Source of the DNA: Streptosporangium nondiastaticum
GTDB lineage: Bacteria > Actinomycetota > Actinomycetes > Streptomycetales > Streptomycetaceae
Direction of reading: 5' to 3'
DNA: 64,000 nucleotides
Assembly (NCBI RefSeq): GCF_003011965.1
Contig: NZ_PXWG01000003.1
Location: 124,001 to 188,000 of the forward strand
The notes below the pieces were generated by a model that was not told the DNA's origin, made no database searches, and saw only the letters and a list, made by a program, of their open reading frames with translations. Positions 1 to 8,557 of the stretch are shown in pieces (positions within the stretch are counted from its first letter, which is position 1; each line of letters opens with the position of its first letter). Made by a program: the position numbers and the translations under genes.

Positions 1-1308
1 GTCGCCCGTGCGGTAGAGCAGGCCGTGGGGCTCGGCGGCGGGCACGCGGACGAACCGTGCGGCGGTCAGCTCCGGGTCCCCCGGGTAGCCGAGGGCCAGG
101 CCGTCCCCGCCGACGTACAGCTCGCCCTCCTCGCCCGGCGCCGCGGCGGAGCCGTCGGGGCGCAGGACGTGGCAGGTGGAGGCGCCGAAGGGGCGGCCTA
201 TGGGGACGCTGGTCGCGTCGGCGGGCAGGCTGCGGAGGACGTGGGCCGTGGAGACCACGGAGTTCTCGGTGGGGCCGTAGAAGTTGACGACCGTGGTGTC
301 GGGGCAGGCCTCCAGGACGGCGCGGGCGAGCGCGGGGTCCATGGCCTCGCCGCCGGCCGAGACGAAGCGGAGCCGCTTGAGGGCGGTGGGCCTGTTCCGC
401 GCGACGAGGTGGAAGACGCTGGTGGTCAGGTAGGCCACGGTGACGCCGTGGGCGTGGAAGACCTCCTCCAGCGCCGCGGGGGACAGCAGTTCCTCTCGGT
501 CGGCGAGGACGAGGCAGGCGCCGGTGAGGAGCGCGCCCCAGATCTCGATGGTGGAGGCGTCGGAGGAGAGCCCGTAGGCGTGCAGGACGCCGTCGCCGGG
601 GGCGGGCGGCGGCAGTTCGGGCTCGGAGAGGACCAGGCGGACCACGCCGCGGTGCGGTATCGCCACGGGCTTGGGCCGGCCGGTGGAGCCGGAGGTGAAC
701 ATGACGTAGGCACAGTCGGTCGCGGTGGCGGTCGTGGTGCCGGTCGTGGCGACGGGGGCTGCGGCGGGGGCGCTCGTGGAGGCGGTTTCCGTGCCTACGG
801 AGTCGGGAGCGCTCGTGAAGGCTGCTTCCGCACCCACGGCGTCGGGAGCACTCATGGAGGCCGTCTCCGCGCCCACGGCGTCGACCTCGATCCGGTTCAG
901 CAGCCCGCGTATGCGGCGCCCGCTGCCGGGGAGGACGGCGGCGGCCCGCAGTCCGGCGTCCTCGGCCATGGCCCGCAGCCGGGCCGGCGGGAGCTCCTCG
1001 TCGAGCGGCACGTAGGCGCAGCCGGCCTTGAGGATGCCGAGGAAGGCGACGAGCGCCTCCAGGGAGCGGCTGCCGCAGACGCCCACCGGCGAGCCGGGCT
1101 CGATGCCGTGTGCGAGCAGGCGGGCGGCGAAGGCGTCGGACCGGGCGGCGAGCTGACCGTAGGTCAGGGTGCGGTCGTGGTGCCGGGCGGCAAGGTCGTG
1201 CGGCCGCTGTGCCGCCTGTGCCGTGAACAGTTCGGCCAGGCCGCGCTCCCGGGGGTAGCCGTGCGGGGTAAGGGGAGCGTGGTGCGCCGGGACGTGCAGG
1301 TCTGCCAT
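1..1308 (-). CDS. NRPS-type amino acid adenylation domain protein (partial, C-terminus off the window)
   Basis: This is the first 436 residues of an ANL-superfamily adenylation domain, which activates an amino or aryl acid as its AMP ester for nonribosomal peptide assembly. Visible core motifs, in order, are KAGCAYVPLD (A2), FTSGSTGRPKP (A3), SSDASTIEIW (A4), NFYGPTE (A5), GELYVGGDGLALGY (A6) and YRTGD (A7) at the left edge. ATG at 1308 is chosen because it precedes a normal N-terminus (ERGLAELFTAQAAQRP). An odd Ala/Ser/Thr-rich insert made of three 13-residue repeats plus a Thr/Ala tail sits just before the A3 loop. The gene follows the PPOX gene by 61 bases on the same strand, so the two are probably co-transcribed. 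The substrate cannot be read reliably, and any carrier or condensation domains would lie outside the window. Confidence 0.9.
   Translation of the reverse strand, partial: MADLHVPAHHAPLTPHGYPRERGLAELFTAQAAQRPHDLAARHHDRTLTYGQLAARSDAFAARLLAHGIEPGSPVGVCGSRSLEALVAFLGILKAGCAYVPLDEELPPARLRAMAEDAGLRAAAVLPGSGRRIRGLLNRIEVDAVGAETASMSAPDAVGAEAAFTSAPDSVGTETASTSAPAAAPVATTGTTTATATDCAYVMFTSGSTGRPKPVAIPHRGVVRLVLSEPELPPPAPGDGVLHAYGLSSDASTIEIWGALLTGACLVLADREELLSPAALEEVFHAHGVTVAYLTTSVFHLVARNRPTALKRLRFVSAGGEAMDPALARAVLEACPDTTVVNFYGPTENSVVSTAHVLRSLPADATSVPIGRPFGASTCHVLRPDGSAAAPGEEGELYVGGDGLALGYPGDPELTAARFVRVPAAEPHGLLYRTGD
770..886 (-). repeat. Three 39-bp in-frame tandem repeats inside the adenylation domain gene
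   Basis: Three consecutive imperfect 39-bp units (770-808, 809-847, 848-886) encode 13-residue blocks of the form DAVGAETASMSAP, DAVGAEAAFTSAP and DSVGTETASTSAP. The unit length keeps the reading frame. The block lies between the A2 and A3 motifs, where a surface loop is expected. Confidence 0.85.
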
Positions 1309-1369
1309 GAGTACGGGCTCGCTTCCGGTAAGGGTTCGGGGGCTGCGGTCGTGCGGGGCGGCACGGCTC

Positions 1370-1852
1370 TCACCCGTCCCGGTCGATCCGGTCGGCCTCG
1401 GAGAACTCGGCGGCGAAGGCGGCGAAGTTGGCGGTGCGCCAGCGCTGCGGGCGCATCCGGAAGGTGATGTCGTCGGCGAGCTGGCCGTCGGTGGACTTCA
1501 GGTAGGCGCGGGCCTCTTCGGGGTCGAGGTAGCGGTGGGCGATGGCGTCGCGCTCGCCCGGGTCCACGGGGTCGTTGACCTCTGTGACCGGGCCCTCCAC
1601 GCTCACGTAGCGGTAGGGCGGGTTCTCGTCCTGGACGCAGAGGCTGAACCGCCCCGCCGCGCGCAGCAGCCGCGCCTTGACGGTCTCCCGGCCGGTCTGC
1701 ACGACGACGTCGCCGCCGGGCTCGTAGCGATACCAGACGGGCACGAGCAGCGGGGCGCGGTCGTCGCCGTCACCGTCGGCGACGCCGAGCACGCCGACGT
1801 GGAGGTCGGCAAGGAAACGTTCGCGTTCTTCTCCGGGCATCGCAGGCACCAT
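1370..1852 (-). CDS. Pyridoxamine 5'-phosphate oxidase-fold (PPOX class) protein
   Basis: A 160-residue protein with the split-barrel flavin/F420-binding pattern of PPOX-class oxidoreductases: LHVGVLGVADGDG, LLVPVWYRYEPGGDVVVQTG, KARLLRAAGRFSLCVQ and YVSVEGPV. Such proteins usually bind FMN or F420 and reduce small molecules; the substrate is unknown here. ATG at 1852 is preferred over the longer reading from 1915 because GGGAG lies 7 bases upstream and the conserved fold starts soon after. It is upstream of the adenylation gene on the same strand, so it could act in that secondary-metabolite pathway (inference only). Confidence 0.8.
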   Translation of the reverse strand: MVPAMPGEERERFLADLHVGVLGVADGDGDDRAPLLVPVWYRYEPGGDVVVQTGRETVKARLLRAAGRFSLCVQDENPPYRYVSVEGPVTEVNDPVDPGERDAIAHRYLDPEEARAYLKSTDGQLADDITFRMRPQRWRTANFAAFAAEFSEADRIDRDG

Positions 1853-2226
1853 GAAGGACTCCCAGTGTCGGTGGATCAAGGCCGGATGTCTGAGCCGGTG
1901 ATCAGAAAATGTCACCCATTTGGCAGGTTTTACACGCTATATGCGATTAAAGAAGGCATAGCCAACCCGTCGACGTGACGGACGCGGCAGATGTGACCAG
2001 AGGTCCGCACGTCGGCCTGTAATCGAACAGACCTCCCCACGAACCGCCGGACGGCCACACAGGAACGCACACCTCCGCAGCCCGTCTACGCGCGGATACC
2101 TGTATCTCACCCACAACAGGGCGCACGGCAGGCCGCAAACCGGCCATGAACGAAATCGAGCCGGAGGGAACCCGTTCGCAACCGAAAAAACCTATATATC
2201 CTGATTGCCCGGATAAGATACGCATC
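1853..2226. other. Divergent intergenic region between PPOX gene and PP2C phosphatase gene
   Basis: This 374-bp gap must hold divergent promoters. It is notably AT-richer than its surroundings at 1890-1960 and 2180-2230 (including a CCTATATATCC stretch near 2192). No convincing coding sequence or RNA was seen. A start at 2146 would extend the phosphatase gene into it, but that extension is less GC3-biased. Confidence 0.5.
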
Positions 2227-3333
2227 ATGGTCAAGCCCGGACAGCCGCGACCCCGTCGCCCCCAGGGCCGGTGGTCCCCAGTTCAGCTGTCACCGGTGAT
2301 CCTGACCGTGGTCATCGCCAGCCTGGCGTACGCCACTCCCCCGGACATGGCCTTCAGCCGCATCCTGCCCGCGGCCCCCGCCCTCGCCGCCGCCATGTGG
2401 CCCGTGCTCCCCACGGTGCTGCTGGGAACTGTCTGCTTTCTGCTCATGATCGGCCTCAGCCTCGTGTTCCCGGGCCTGGGAGCGTGGTACACGGTGGCCG
2501 GCATCGTGGCGGTCACCGTGGCCGCCGCGTACGGAAGCCACGTCCGCCTCCAGCGCGAGCAGTCCCTCTTCCAGGTCAGGCTGGTCGCCGACGCGGCGCA
2601 GCAGGTCGTCCTGAGCCCGATGCCGCGCCGCTTCGGCGCCATCGAGATCGAGTCGCTGTACCTGGCGGCCGCGGCGGAGGCCCGCATCGGCGGCGACTTC
2701 TACGAGGTGGCCGACACGCCGCACGGGGTCCGGCTGCTCATCGGCGACGTACGCGGCAAGGGCCTGCCCGCCGTGGGCACGGCCGCGGCGGTGGTCAACT
2801 CCTTCCGCGAGGCGGCCTACGACGAACCCGACCTGGCCGGCATCGCCCGCCGCCTGGAGGCCAGCAGCACCCGCTACAACGCCGCGTTCCCCCCGGACGA
2901 CCTGGCGGAACGCTTCTCCACCGCGGTCCTCGTCGAGATCCCGCACGAGGACGGCAGCAGCATCAGGATCCTCAACTGCGGGCACCCCCCACCGCTCCTC
3001 CTCAACCGCGAGGGCCTCCGCGTCCTGAGCCCCACCGACCCCGCCCCGCTGCTCAACCTCGCGGGGCTGATCGGCGATTGCTACAGCACCGACACCTTCG
3101 CCTTCGCCCCCGAGGACCAGCTGCTCCTCTACACCGACGGCGTCACCGAGGCCCGCGACCGCAACGGCGACTTCTTCCCCCTGACGGACTGGATGCGCAA
3201 CCAGACCCCGGAACGCCCCCGCGAACTCCTCGACGGCCTCCACCGCGACCTGCTCACCCACAGCGGCGGAGGCCTCGACGACGACATCGCGGCACTGGCG
3301 GTGCGCTTCCGCAGAGACCCACCCAGCGGATAA
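2227..3333 (+). CDS. Membrane-anchored PP2C/SpoIIE-type serine/threonine phosphatase
   Basis: A 368-residue protein. The N-terminal 120 residues contain about three membrane segments (SPVILTVVIASLAYATP, VLLGTVCFLLMIGLSLVF, TVAGIVAVTVAAAYG). A PP2C/SpoIIE catalytic domain follows, with metal-binding motifs ARIGGDFYEV, LLIGDVRGKGLPAVG, NCGHPPPLLL, LLLYTDGVTEARD and a final GGLDDDIAALAV. Proteins of this layout in Streptomyces dephosphorylate anti-sigma-factor antagonists; the partner is not identifiable here. ATG 2227 is chosen over 2146 because the residues between lack the codon bias of the gene. It converges on the DrmB-like gene with a strong hairpin between. Confidence 0.88.
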   Translation: MVKPGQPRPRRPQGRWSPVQLSPVILTVVIASLAYATPPDMAFSRILPAAPALAAAMWPVLPTVLLGTVCFLLMIGLSLVFPGLGAWYTVAGIVAVTVAAAYGSHVRLQREQSLFQVRLVADAAQQVVLSPMPRRFGAIEIESLYLAAAAEARIGGDFYEVADTPHGVRLLIGDVRGKGLPAVGTAAAVVNSFREAAYDEPDLAGIARRLEASSTRYNAAFPPDDLAERFSTAVLVEIPHEDGSSIRILNCGHPPPLLLNREGLRVLSPTDPAPLLNLAGLIGDCYSTDTFAFAPEDQLLLYTDGVTEARDRNGDFFPLTDWMRNQTPERPRELLDGLHRDLLTHSGGGLDDDIAALAVRFRRDPPSG

Positions 3334-3368
3334 CCGTCCCTCTGACCTGCGCAGGAAACAGGATGAAC

Positions 3369-3419
3369 GACGCCGGGGCGGGGGAGAGCGCTGCTCGCCT
3401 TTCCCCCCGCCCCGGCGTC
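3369..3419. terminator. Bidirectional terminator-like hairpin between PP2C gene and drmB
   Basis: A perfect 16-bp stem (3369-3384 pairing with 3404-3419; GACGCCGGGGCGGGGG and its complement) with a 19-base loop sits between two convergent stops (3333 and 3432). It marks the left transcriptional boundary of the accessory island. Confidence 0.8.
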
Positions 3420-3431
3420 ACCACCCGGTGC

Positions 3432-5297
3432 TCACGGAGCGAGCAGGTGGGAGAAGAAACCGATCGACGCGTCCTCCGGGGTACCGACAAGGAGGGCCCG
3501 GTCGAGCAGGCCGTTGTTGTGTTCGCAGCTGGTCTCCGGGAGCATCACACAGGCGTGGCAGGCGGCCATGTTGGTGCCGCCCGCACCGGAGGTCTCGGTC
3601 TCGACGCAGAGCGGGTCGGCGGAGCACCACTCGGCTCGGTGGACGGCCGATCCCACGGCCTGTGCGAGACGGTCGGTTTCACCCTGCGCGACCAGACCGC
3701 CGAGGCTACCGGCCGAGTCGCTGGTGGCCGTGTAGATGAGCACGCCCGCCATCTCGTCACTCGAGTAGATCCGCTCGCGCAGCGAAGCCGCCGGATAGCC
3801 GGAGTCCAGGCTCCACTCATTGATCATCACGTGGGCGAGGGTGTGCAGCAGAACCATGCGCGGGGTGGCAGGAGAGGCCGGGACTCGGCCGGGGTCGGAT
3901 GCCCGCTCGGCGAGAACCCGCTGGTGCCGATGGCGCATGAGCTCCACGCGGGCGGCGACGGCAGGCAATTCGGCCCAGGTGTCGACCCTCTCCTCGTCCA
4001 GCCGGAGGAAGACTCCTTCGCCGTGGACCTCCATGGCGGGCAGCCAGTCGGTCGGGGCGAGGGAAAGATCCGCTTCATGGCCCTCGGAGGAGCTCTCGGG
4101 ATCGATGACCCGGGTGAAGGCCTTGAGGGCACGGACCTCGCGGAGCTTCTTCACAAGCATGGGTGTGAGCAGGCCGAGGCCCGTCAGCGGCTCGGCATCG
4201 CCGGCCGGAGGCTCGCAGACGAACTGCTCGGTGTGAGAGCCGGAGTCCTCCGGGTTACCGGCACACAGCCGCTCGTACTCCAGTTCACGCAGGGCCTGGT
4301 AGCGCCGCTCCTGATCGAGTTCGACACTGTCCTCACCGTCGGAATCCTCGGCCTCCATGGCACTGAGCAGCTCCATGACCTGCTCGGGGCTTATCGGGGA
4401 GGGCACCCCTTCGAAGATGTACTGCAGATGAATCCGGATCTCGGCAAGGGAGGAACAAGAGCGGAGCTTGTCCCAGTGCTTGTCCAGGGCGTGCACCTTG
4501 GTGTCGCTCCACGGCGGGATGGACAGAGCCGAGCGGAGCACCGGCTGCCACACCGAGGAGGAACCGCGCTGGAGAGTCCGGGGCGGCTGTGAGCAGATGA
4601 GGTCGGGAGCGTCCTTCAACCACGGGCGCTTGCCCTCGCAGCGAATGTTCAGGTCCTTGAGGGCGCCGCGCCGGAAAGAGCCTTCCATGGACACCTCGGG
4701 CACTCCGCAGGAGCACGAGAGCACGACCGAACGGAGCGAGGAGGTGCGGCCCGAAGAGCGCAGGCTCATCCGACCGCCGCAGAAACCGGCCTCGCCGTCC
4801 CCGCGTCGACCCCGGTGCAGCCACTTCCAGTACGGGAAGTCGGCGATGTGCCCGTCCTCGCAGGCCACCACGAAACGGGAGGGCACCAGGGCCTCCGCGC
4901 ACTCGGCGCACTCGTTGCGTCCGGGCGGTGAGTTGAACTTCCGCACGTGATCCAGCGCGTGGCACTCGGGGCAGTGGTGCCACAACGGGAAGCGGCGCAC
5001 CCGGATGCCGTCGCGGCTGTCGTCGCCTGAGGCGGGCGGGAGGCGGAATCGGCTCACGCCCAGCACCCGGGCGAGACGCGGCTCGTGGATCACCGGGGCT
5101 TCGTCGTGGGGCCACTGCCGCTCGGCGTCGTCGATGCCGGAGACGATGAACGACTCCTGCTCCACGGCGATCAGCGCCCCCACGCCGTACGTGGTGACGG
5201 CCTGGGCGCGGCGGACCGCGCCACGGCGGGGCAGGGTCCGGGTCGGTGCGGCGGAGCCGTGGGTCCCGCGCCTACGGCGGGGAGGGGGCGGGGTCAT
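3432..5297 (-). CDS. drmB: DrmB-like protein with C-terminal DUF1998 (DISARM-type)
   Basis: A 621-residue protein. Near residues 105-130 it has a zinc-knuckle-like pair (CPEC...CAEC) followed by VACEDGHIADFPYWKWLH. The last third has the DUF1998 pattern (MVLLHTLAHVMINEWSLDSGYPAASLRERIY), ending in a Cys cluster (CSADPLC, CHAC, C). DrmB proteins bind DrmA and act with it in DISARM phage defence. The start at 5297 overlaps the DrmA stop as ATGA, so the pair is translationally coupled; an in-frame extension to 5474 inside drmA is rejected. It is the last gene of the minus-strand arm. DUF1998 also occurs in other helicase-associated systems, so assignment as DrmB rests on its tight pairing with the DrmA-like helicase. 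Confidence 0.85.
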   Translation of the reverse strand: MTPPPPRRRRGTHGSAAPTRTLPRRGAVRRAQAVTTYGVGALIAVEQESFIVSGIDDAERQWPHDEAPVIHEPRLARVLGVSRFRLPPASGDDSRDGIRVRRFPLWHHCPECHALDHVRKFNSPPGRNECAECAEALVPSRFVVACEDGHIADFPYWKWLHRGRRGDGEAGFCGGRMSLRSSGRTSSLRSVVLSCSCGVPEVSMEGSFRRGALKDLNIRCEGKRPWLKDAPDLICSQPPRTLQRGSSSVWQPVLRSALSIPPWSDTKVHALDKHWDKLRSCSSLAEIRIHLQYIFEGVPSPISPEQVMELLSAMEAEDSDGEDSVELDQERRYQALRELEYERLCAGNPEDSGSHTEQFVCEPPAGDAEPLTGLGLLTPMLVKKLREVRALKAFTRVIDPESSSEGHEADLSLAPTDWLPAMEVHGEGVFLRLDEERVDTWAELPAVAARVELMRHRHQRVLAERASDPGRVPASPATPRMVLLHTLAHVMINEWSLDSGYPAASLRERIYSSDEMAGVLIYTATSDSAGSLGGLVAQGETDRLAQAVGSAVHRAEWCSADPLCVETETSGAGGTNMAACHACVMLPETSCEHNNGLLDRALLVGTPEDASIGFFSHLLAP

Positions 5298-8200
5298 CGG
5301 GATGCCTCCATGAACAGGGCTGACTCGGCGTCGACGTCGCGGAGGGACCACAGGGTCTCCCACGCCTCGGCGTCCTCCAGGGCGTCGTTGTAGGGCTTGA
5401 GCAGCGAGGGGGCACGGCGTCCGCGCTTCGGCTCGTAGTGCAGCCCACCTTGCGCCTCGGCCTCCTCGTACCACCAGTCGACGAATTCGTCGAAGGCCGC
5501 GGCCACGTGGGAGACCTCCTTGGCTGCGGTCTCCTCCGGGGAGACCCTCTCGACCCGTTCGAGGATCAGAGGGCGGATCTTCTCCCTCAGCTCGTCCCGG
5601 AAGAGGTCGATGTCGCCCGCGGCCTCGTCGGCGCGCGCGGCGGGGATCAGGATGCGGGCCAGGGCGACGATCACCGCGTGAAGGCCGCGGTCACGGGCAC
5701 GAGCCGAGAAGGGGGTCACCGAGGTGGACTCGACCTCTCGGTAGAGGGCGGAGTGGAAGTGCTGGAAGTTCTCGTAGTGGGAGCGGTCCCGGGAGCGGCC
5801 CGCGTTGAGCATCACCGCCACCAGGCCGGGGTGAGCACGGCCGACGCGGCTGGTGGCCTGGATGTACTCCGCGGTGGTCTGCGGTTGGCCCATGACGGCC
5901 ATCAGGCCGAGCCGGTCCACGTCCACGCCGACGGCGATCATGTTCGTGGCCAGGAGGACGTCCACCACGTCACCGCCCGGCAGCCGCCGCTCGATCTGCT
6001 TGAGGCGGGCCGGAATGTCACTGGCGTCGACCCGGCTGGTCAGCTCGGAGTAGTTGTCGACGGAACGGGGCTCGCAGCCGTCGCGGTCCGCCAGGTGTTC
6101 CAGGTAGGCCACGACGTCGTCATGGACCTGGAGTTCGGCGGCGGACAACAGGCGCAGGCTGTTGAAGTAGCCGACCAGTGTCCAGTACGCGTCGCGCACC
6201 TCGTGAGCGGTTTCGGCCCGCATCGCCTGGTGGAGCAGGGTGGCGTAGGTGCGGATCAACAGAGTGGACTGACTGGTGCCGGGGGCGAGCAGGCCCACGT
6301 AGCGGCGGGACGCCTTCTCACCGGCCGGGGTCTCCACGGCGAACCAGGAGTCGCGGGCGTCCAGACCGGCGGGCGGGAACTGACGCACCTCACGGGCGAA
6401 CAGAGCCCTGCCCTGGTCGGCGGCACGGCGGATGGTCGCGGTCGAGGCGATCACCTTGGGACGGTCGGCGAGCACGTCGACGGCCGTCTCGTACAGACCT
6501 GTCAAGGTGCCCAGCGGTCCGGAGATCAGGTGCAGCTCATCCTGCACGATCAGCTCCGGGGGCGGGGTGGAGTCCTGACGGTCCCGGTTGAAGAGGGCGG
6601 CGATCTGCGCGCGCCACGGCATCGAGGCGAACTTGTCGACGGTAGCGATCACCAGGGTGGGCCGTGCCCGGTACACGGTCTCGTCGATCAGGTGCACCGG
6701 CAGCCCGCCGGAGAACGCGCAGCCCGTGCCGGGACAGCGCACGTCCATCCGGACGGCCTCCTCGTCGACCGAGTAGTGGTGGGCGTCGAGGGCGGTACCG
6801 CACCACGGGCAGGCGTGCAGCTGGACCGGGTTCTCCCTCTGGAGGACCTTCCCCGAGCGGGCGGCGCCGAGCTGCCGAGAGGCGACCTCCAAAGTGTTCG
6901 GGGTGGCGGAACGACCCACCCACATGCCGAGGGAAATCTCCTCGTGCCCCAGCTCGGCGGGGTTCCGGCGGCGCATCTGCTCCATGGCGCAGATCAGGAT
7001 CGCGGCACGCTCGAACTGCTGGAGGGTGAGCAGGCGCAGCGTGTAGCGCATCAGGACGGTGACACCGCCGCCCGCAGCGCCGAGCCGTCTCCGGCGCAGG
7101 AAGGTGGTCAACGCGATCAGCCCCAGATAGGCCTCGGTCTTGCCGCCGCCGGTGGGAAACCACAGCAGGTCCGACACGCCTCGGTCGGGGTGGTGCGGGT
7201 CGTCCACCCCGGCCAGGCACAACAGCACGAAGGCGATCTGGAACGGACGCCAGCGCGCGGAGGCAGGTTCCGGTTCCCCCCTCCGACCGTCCTTGACCCA
7301 GGCGCTGCGGGCCCTCTGGGTTGCCATCGCCCGGTTGGCCAGGCGGAACGCCCACATCAGGTCGGGCTTGTCACGCAGCAGCTCGATGCCCTTCCGGATC
7401 CGCCCCAGGGCCTCTTCGCAAGCCTTGACCTGGATCGACGCGGGCCCTTCGTACGAGGTGCCGGCGAGTGCAGCGGCTTCGGCGAGCTTCCGTCCGATCC
7501 ACTGCTCATAGCCCGCGGCCAGCCCTTCCAGGGCGGCGATCACCTCGGCGTCCGGGGCCTCGGCGAGACCGAGCATGGTGAGGGCGCGATCGTCGATCTC
7601 CGGGTTGGAGTCGGTGAGCAACACCTCGAACGTGGGTATGAACTCGGTGCGCACCTCTGCCACGCCGGCGCGCTCCACATCAGTGAGACCGACCGGAGGC
7701 GGGGCCCAATCCCACACGGCTGCGCATCCATGACCAGTAGCGAAGGTGGGAGCGTGTCGGTGCAGCAGTCGGCCGGTCTCCAGCTCCGGATCCACGGCGG
7801 ACAGGGCGGCGGGGCGCTCCACGAAGGCACTCGCCCCGTCGGCGGCGCGGACTGTCAGCCCGGCCTGAAACAGGGCGAAGGCGTCCTGGAGCTCCCGCTC
7901 CCCCACCTTCCGTACGTTGACCAGGGTCACCGTGACGGTGACCGTGCCGGTCTCCGCCGACGGGCGGCGCACGTGCACCTCCAGCCGGACCGTGCCGTCG
8001 ACCAGGTCGCGTGAGGCACCGCGCCCCGGGTACGTCACGTCGACCGTGGTGTCGGGCAGGTCCAGCTCCACCCGACGCCAACGTTCTCGTTGTTCGGAGG
8101 TCGTGCGGGCCTCGCTGCGGCGGGCCGAGACCTTGCGGCCCTCGGCGTCCTCCGGCTCGTACACGGCGGCGCGCGAGGATACCACGATCCGCCGGCACGC

Positions 8201-8557
8201 GGCGAGGTCGACGGCGAAGGTCAGACCGACGGAGGAGGGGCGCCTGTCGCCGGCGTTGGGACGCTCGCCCGCCGGCGCGGATTCGTCGAGACCGTCCGCT
8301 CCGGTCACCGGCTCCTCGTCGAGGCCCTCTTCCTCGGCGGCGTCCTCCTGAAGGCGAAGGCCGGTCTCGGCGTCCGCCGGGCGCGGGAAGAGCACGCCCA
8401 TGGCGTAGCGGGTGATCGGGGCGTCCTGGTCGAGCACCTCGGCACGGTCCTCGGCGCAGGCGTCGGCGTCGGGGCCCAGAAGCTCGCGGCGGAGTCGGGC
8501 CACCAGGTCCTCACGGACCTCGTAGTGCGCGGCGTGCCGCCCTGCGTGGATGGTCAT
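5294..8557 (-). CDS. drmA: DrmA-like SF2 helicase (DISARM-type)
   Basis: A 1087-residue SF2 helicase. Walker A FPTGGGKTEAYLG lies near residue 465, a Walker-B-like VQDELHLISGPLG near 665, SATIRRA near 705 and the arginine-finger motif QATSRVGRAHPGL near 895. The DELH box and QATSRVGR are as expected for DrmA/DpdJ-like helicases. The first 400 residues contain beta-rich sequence of unknown role. ATG 8557 overlaps the UvrD-like gene stop (ATGA), and its own stop overlaps the drmB start the same way. DrmA is established as the DNA-engaging helicase of DISARM; action here on foreign unmethylated DNA is inferred. Confidence 0.88.
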   Translation of the reverse strand: MTIHAGRHAAHYEVREDLVARLRRELLGPDADACAEDRAEVLDQDAPITRYAMGVLFPRPADAETGLRLQEDAAEEEGLDEEPVTGADGLDESAPAGERPNAGDRRPSSVGLTFAVDLAACRRIVVSSRAAVYEPEDAEGRKVSARRSEARTTSEQRERWRRVELDLPDTTVDVTYPGRGASRDLVDGTVRLEVHVRRPSAETGTVTVTVTLVNVRKVGERELQDAFALFQAGLTVRAADGASAFVERPAALSAVDPELETGRLLHRHAPTFATGHGCAAVWDWAPPPVGLTDVERAGVAEVRTEFIPTFEVLLTDSNPEIDDRALTMLGLAEAPDAEVIAALEGLAAGYEQWIGRKLAEAAALAGTSYEGPASIQVKACEEALGRIRKGIELLRDKPDLMWAFRLANRAMATQRARSAWVKDGRRGEPEPASARWRPFQIAFVLLCLAGVDDPHHPDRGVSDLLWFPTGGGKTEAYLGLIALTTFLRRRRLGAAGGGVTVLMRYTLRLLTLQQFERAAILICAMEQMRRRNPAELGHEEISLGMWVGRSATPNTLEVASRQLGAARSGKVLQRENPVQLHACPWCGTALDAHHYSVDEEAVRMDVRCPGTGCAFSGGLPVHLIDETVYRARPTLVIATVDKFASMPWRAQIAALFNRDRQDSTPPPELIVQDELHLISGPLGTLTGLYETAVDVLADRPKVIASTATIRRAADQGRALFAREVRQFPPAGLDARDSWFAVETPAGEKASRRYVGLLAPGTSQSTLLIRTYATLLHQAMRAETAHEVRDAYWTLVGYFNSLRLLSAAELQVHDDVVAYLEHLADRDGCEPRSVDNYSELTSRVDASDIPARLKQIERRLPGGDVVDVLLATNMIAVGVDVDRLGLMAVMGQPQTTAEYIQATSRVGRAHPGLVAVMLNAGRSRDRSHYENFQHFHSALYREVESTSVTPFSARARDRGLHAVIVALARILIPAARADEAAGDIDLFRDELREKIRPLILERVERVSPEETAAKEVSHVAAAFDEFVDWWYEEAEAQGGLHYEPKRGRRAPSLLKPYNDALEDAEAWETLWSLRDVDAESALFMEASR

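Noticed and set aside
25-1467. 480-residue plus-strand frame at the left edge
   Set aside because: Gly/Ala/Val-rich antisense shadow of the adenylation domain; no family motif.
3340-3440. Direct repeat of the tRNA-Pro 3' end marking the left island boundary
   Set aside because: Read by eye, no match of useful length was found.
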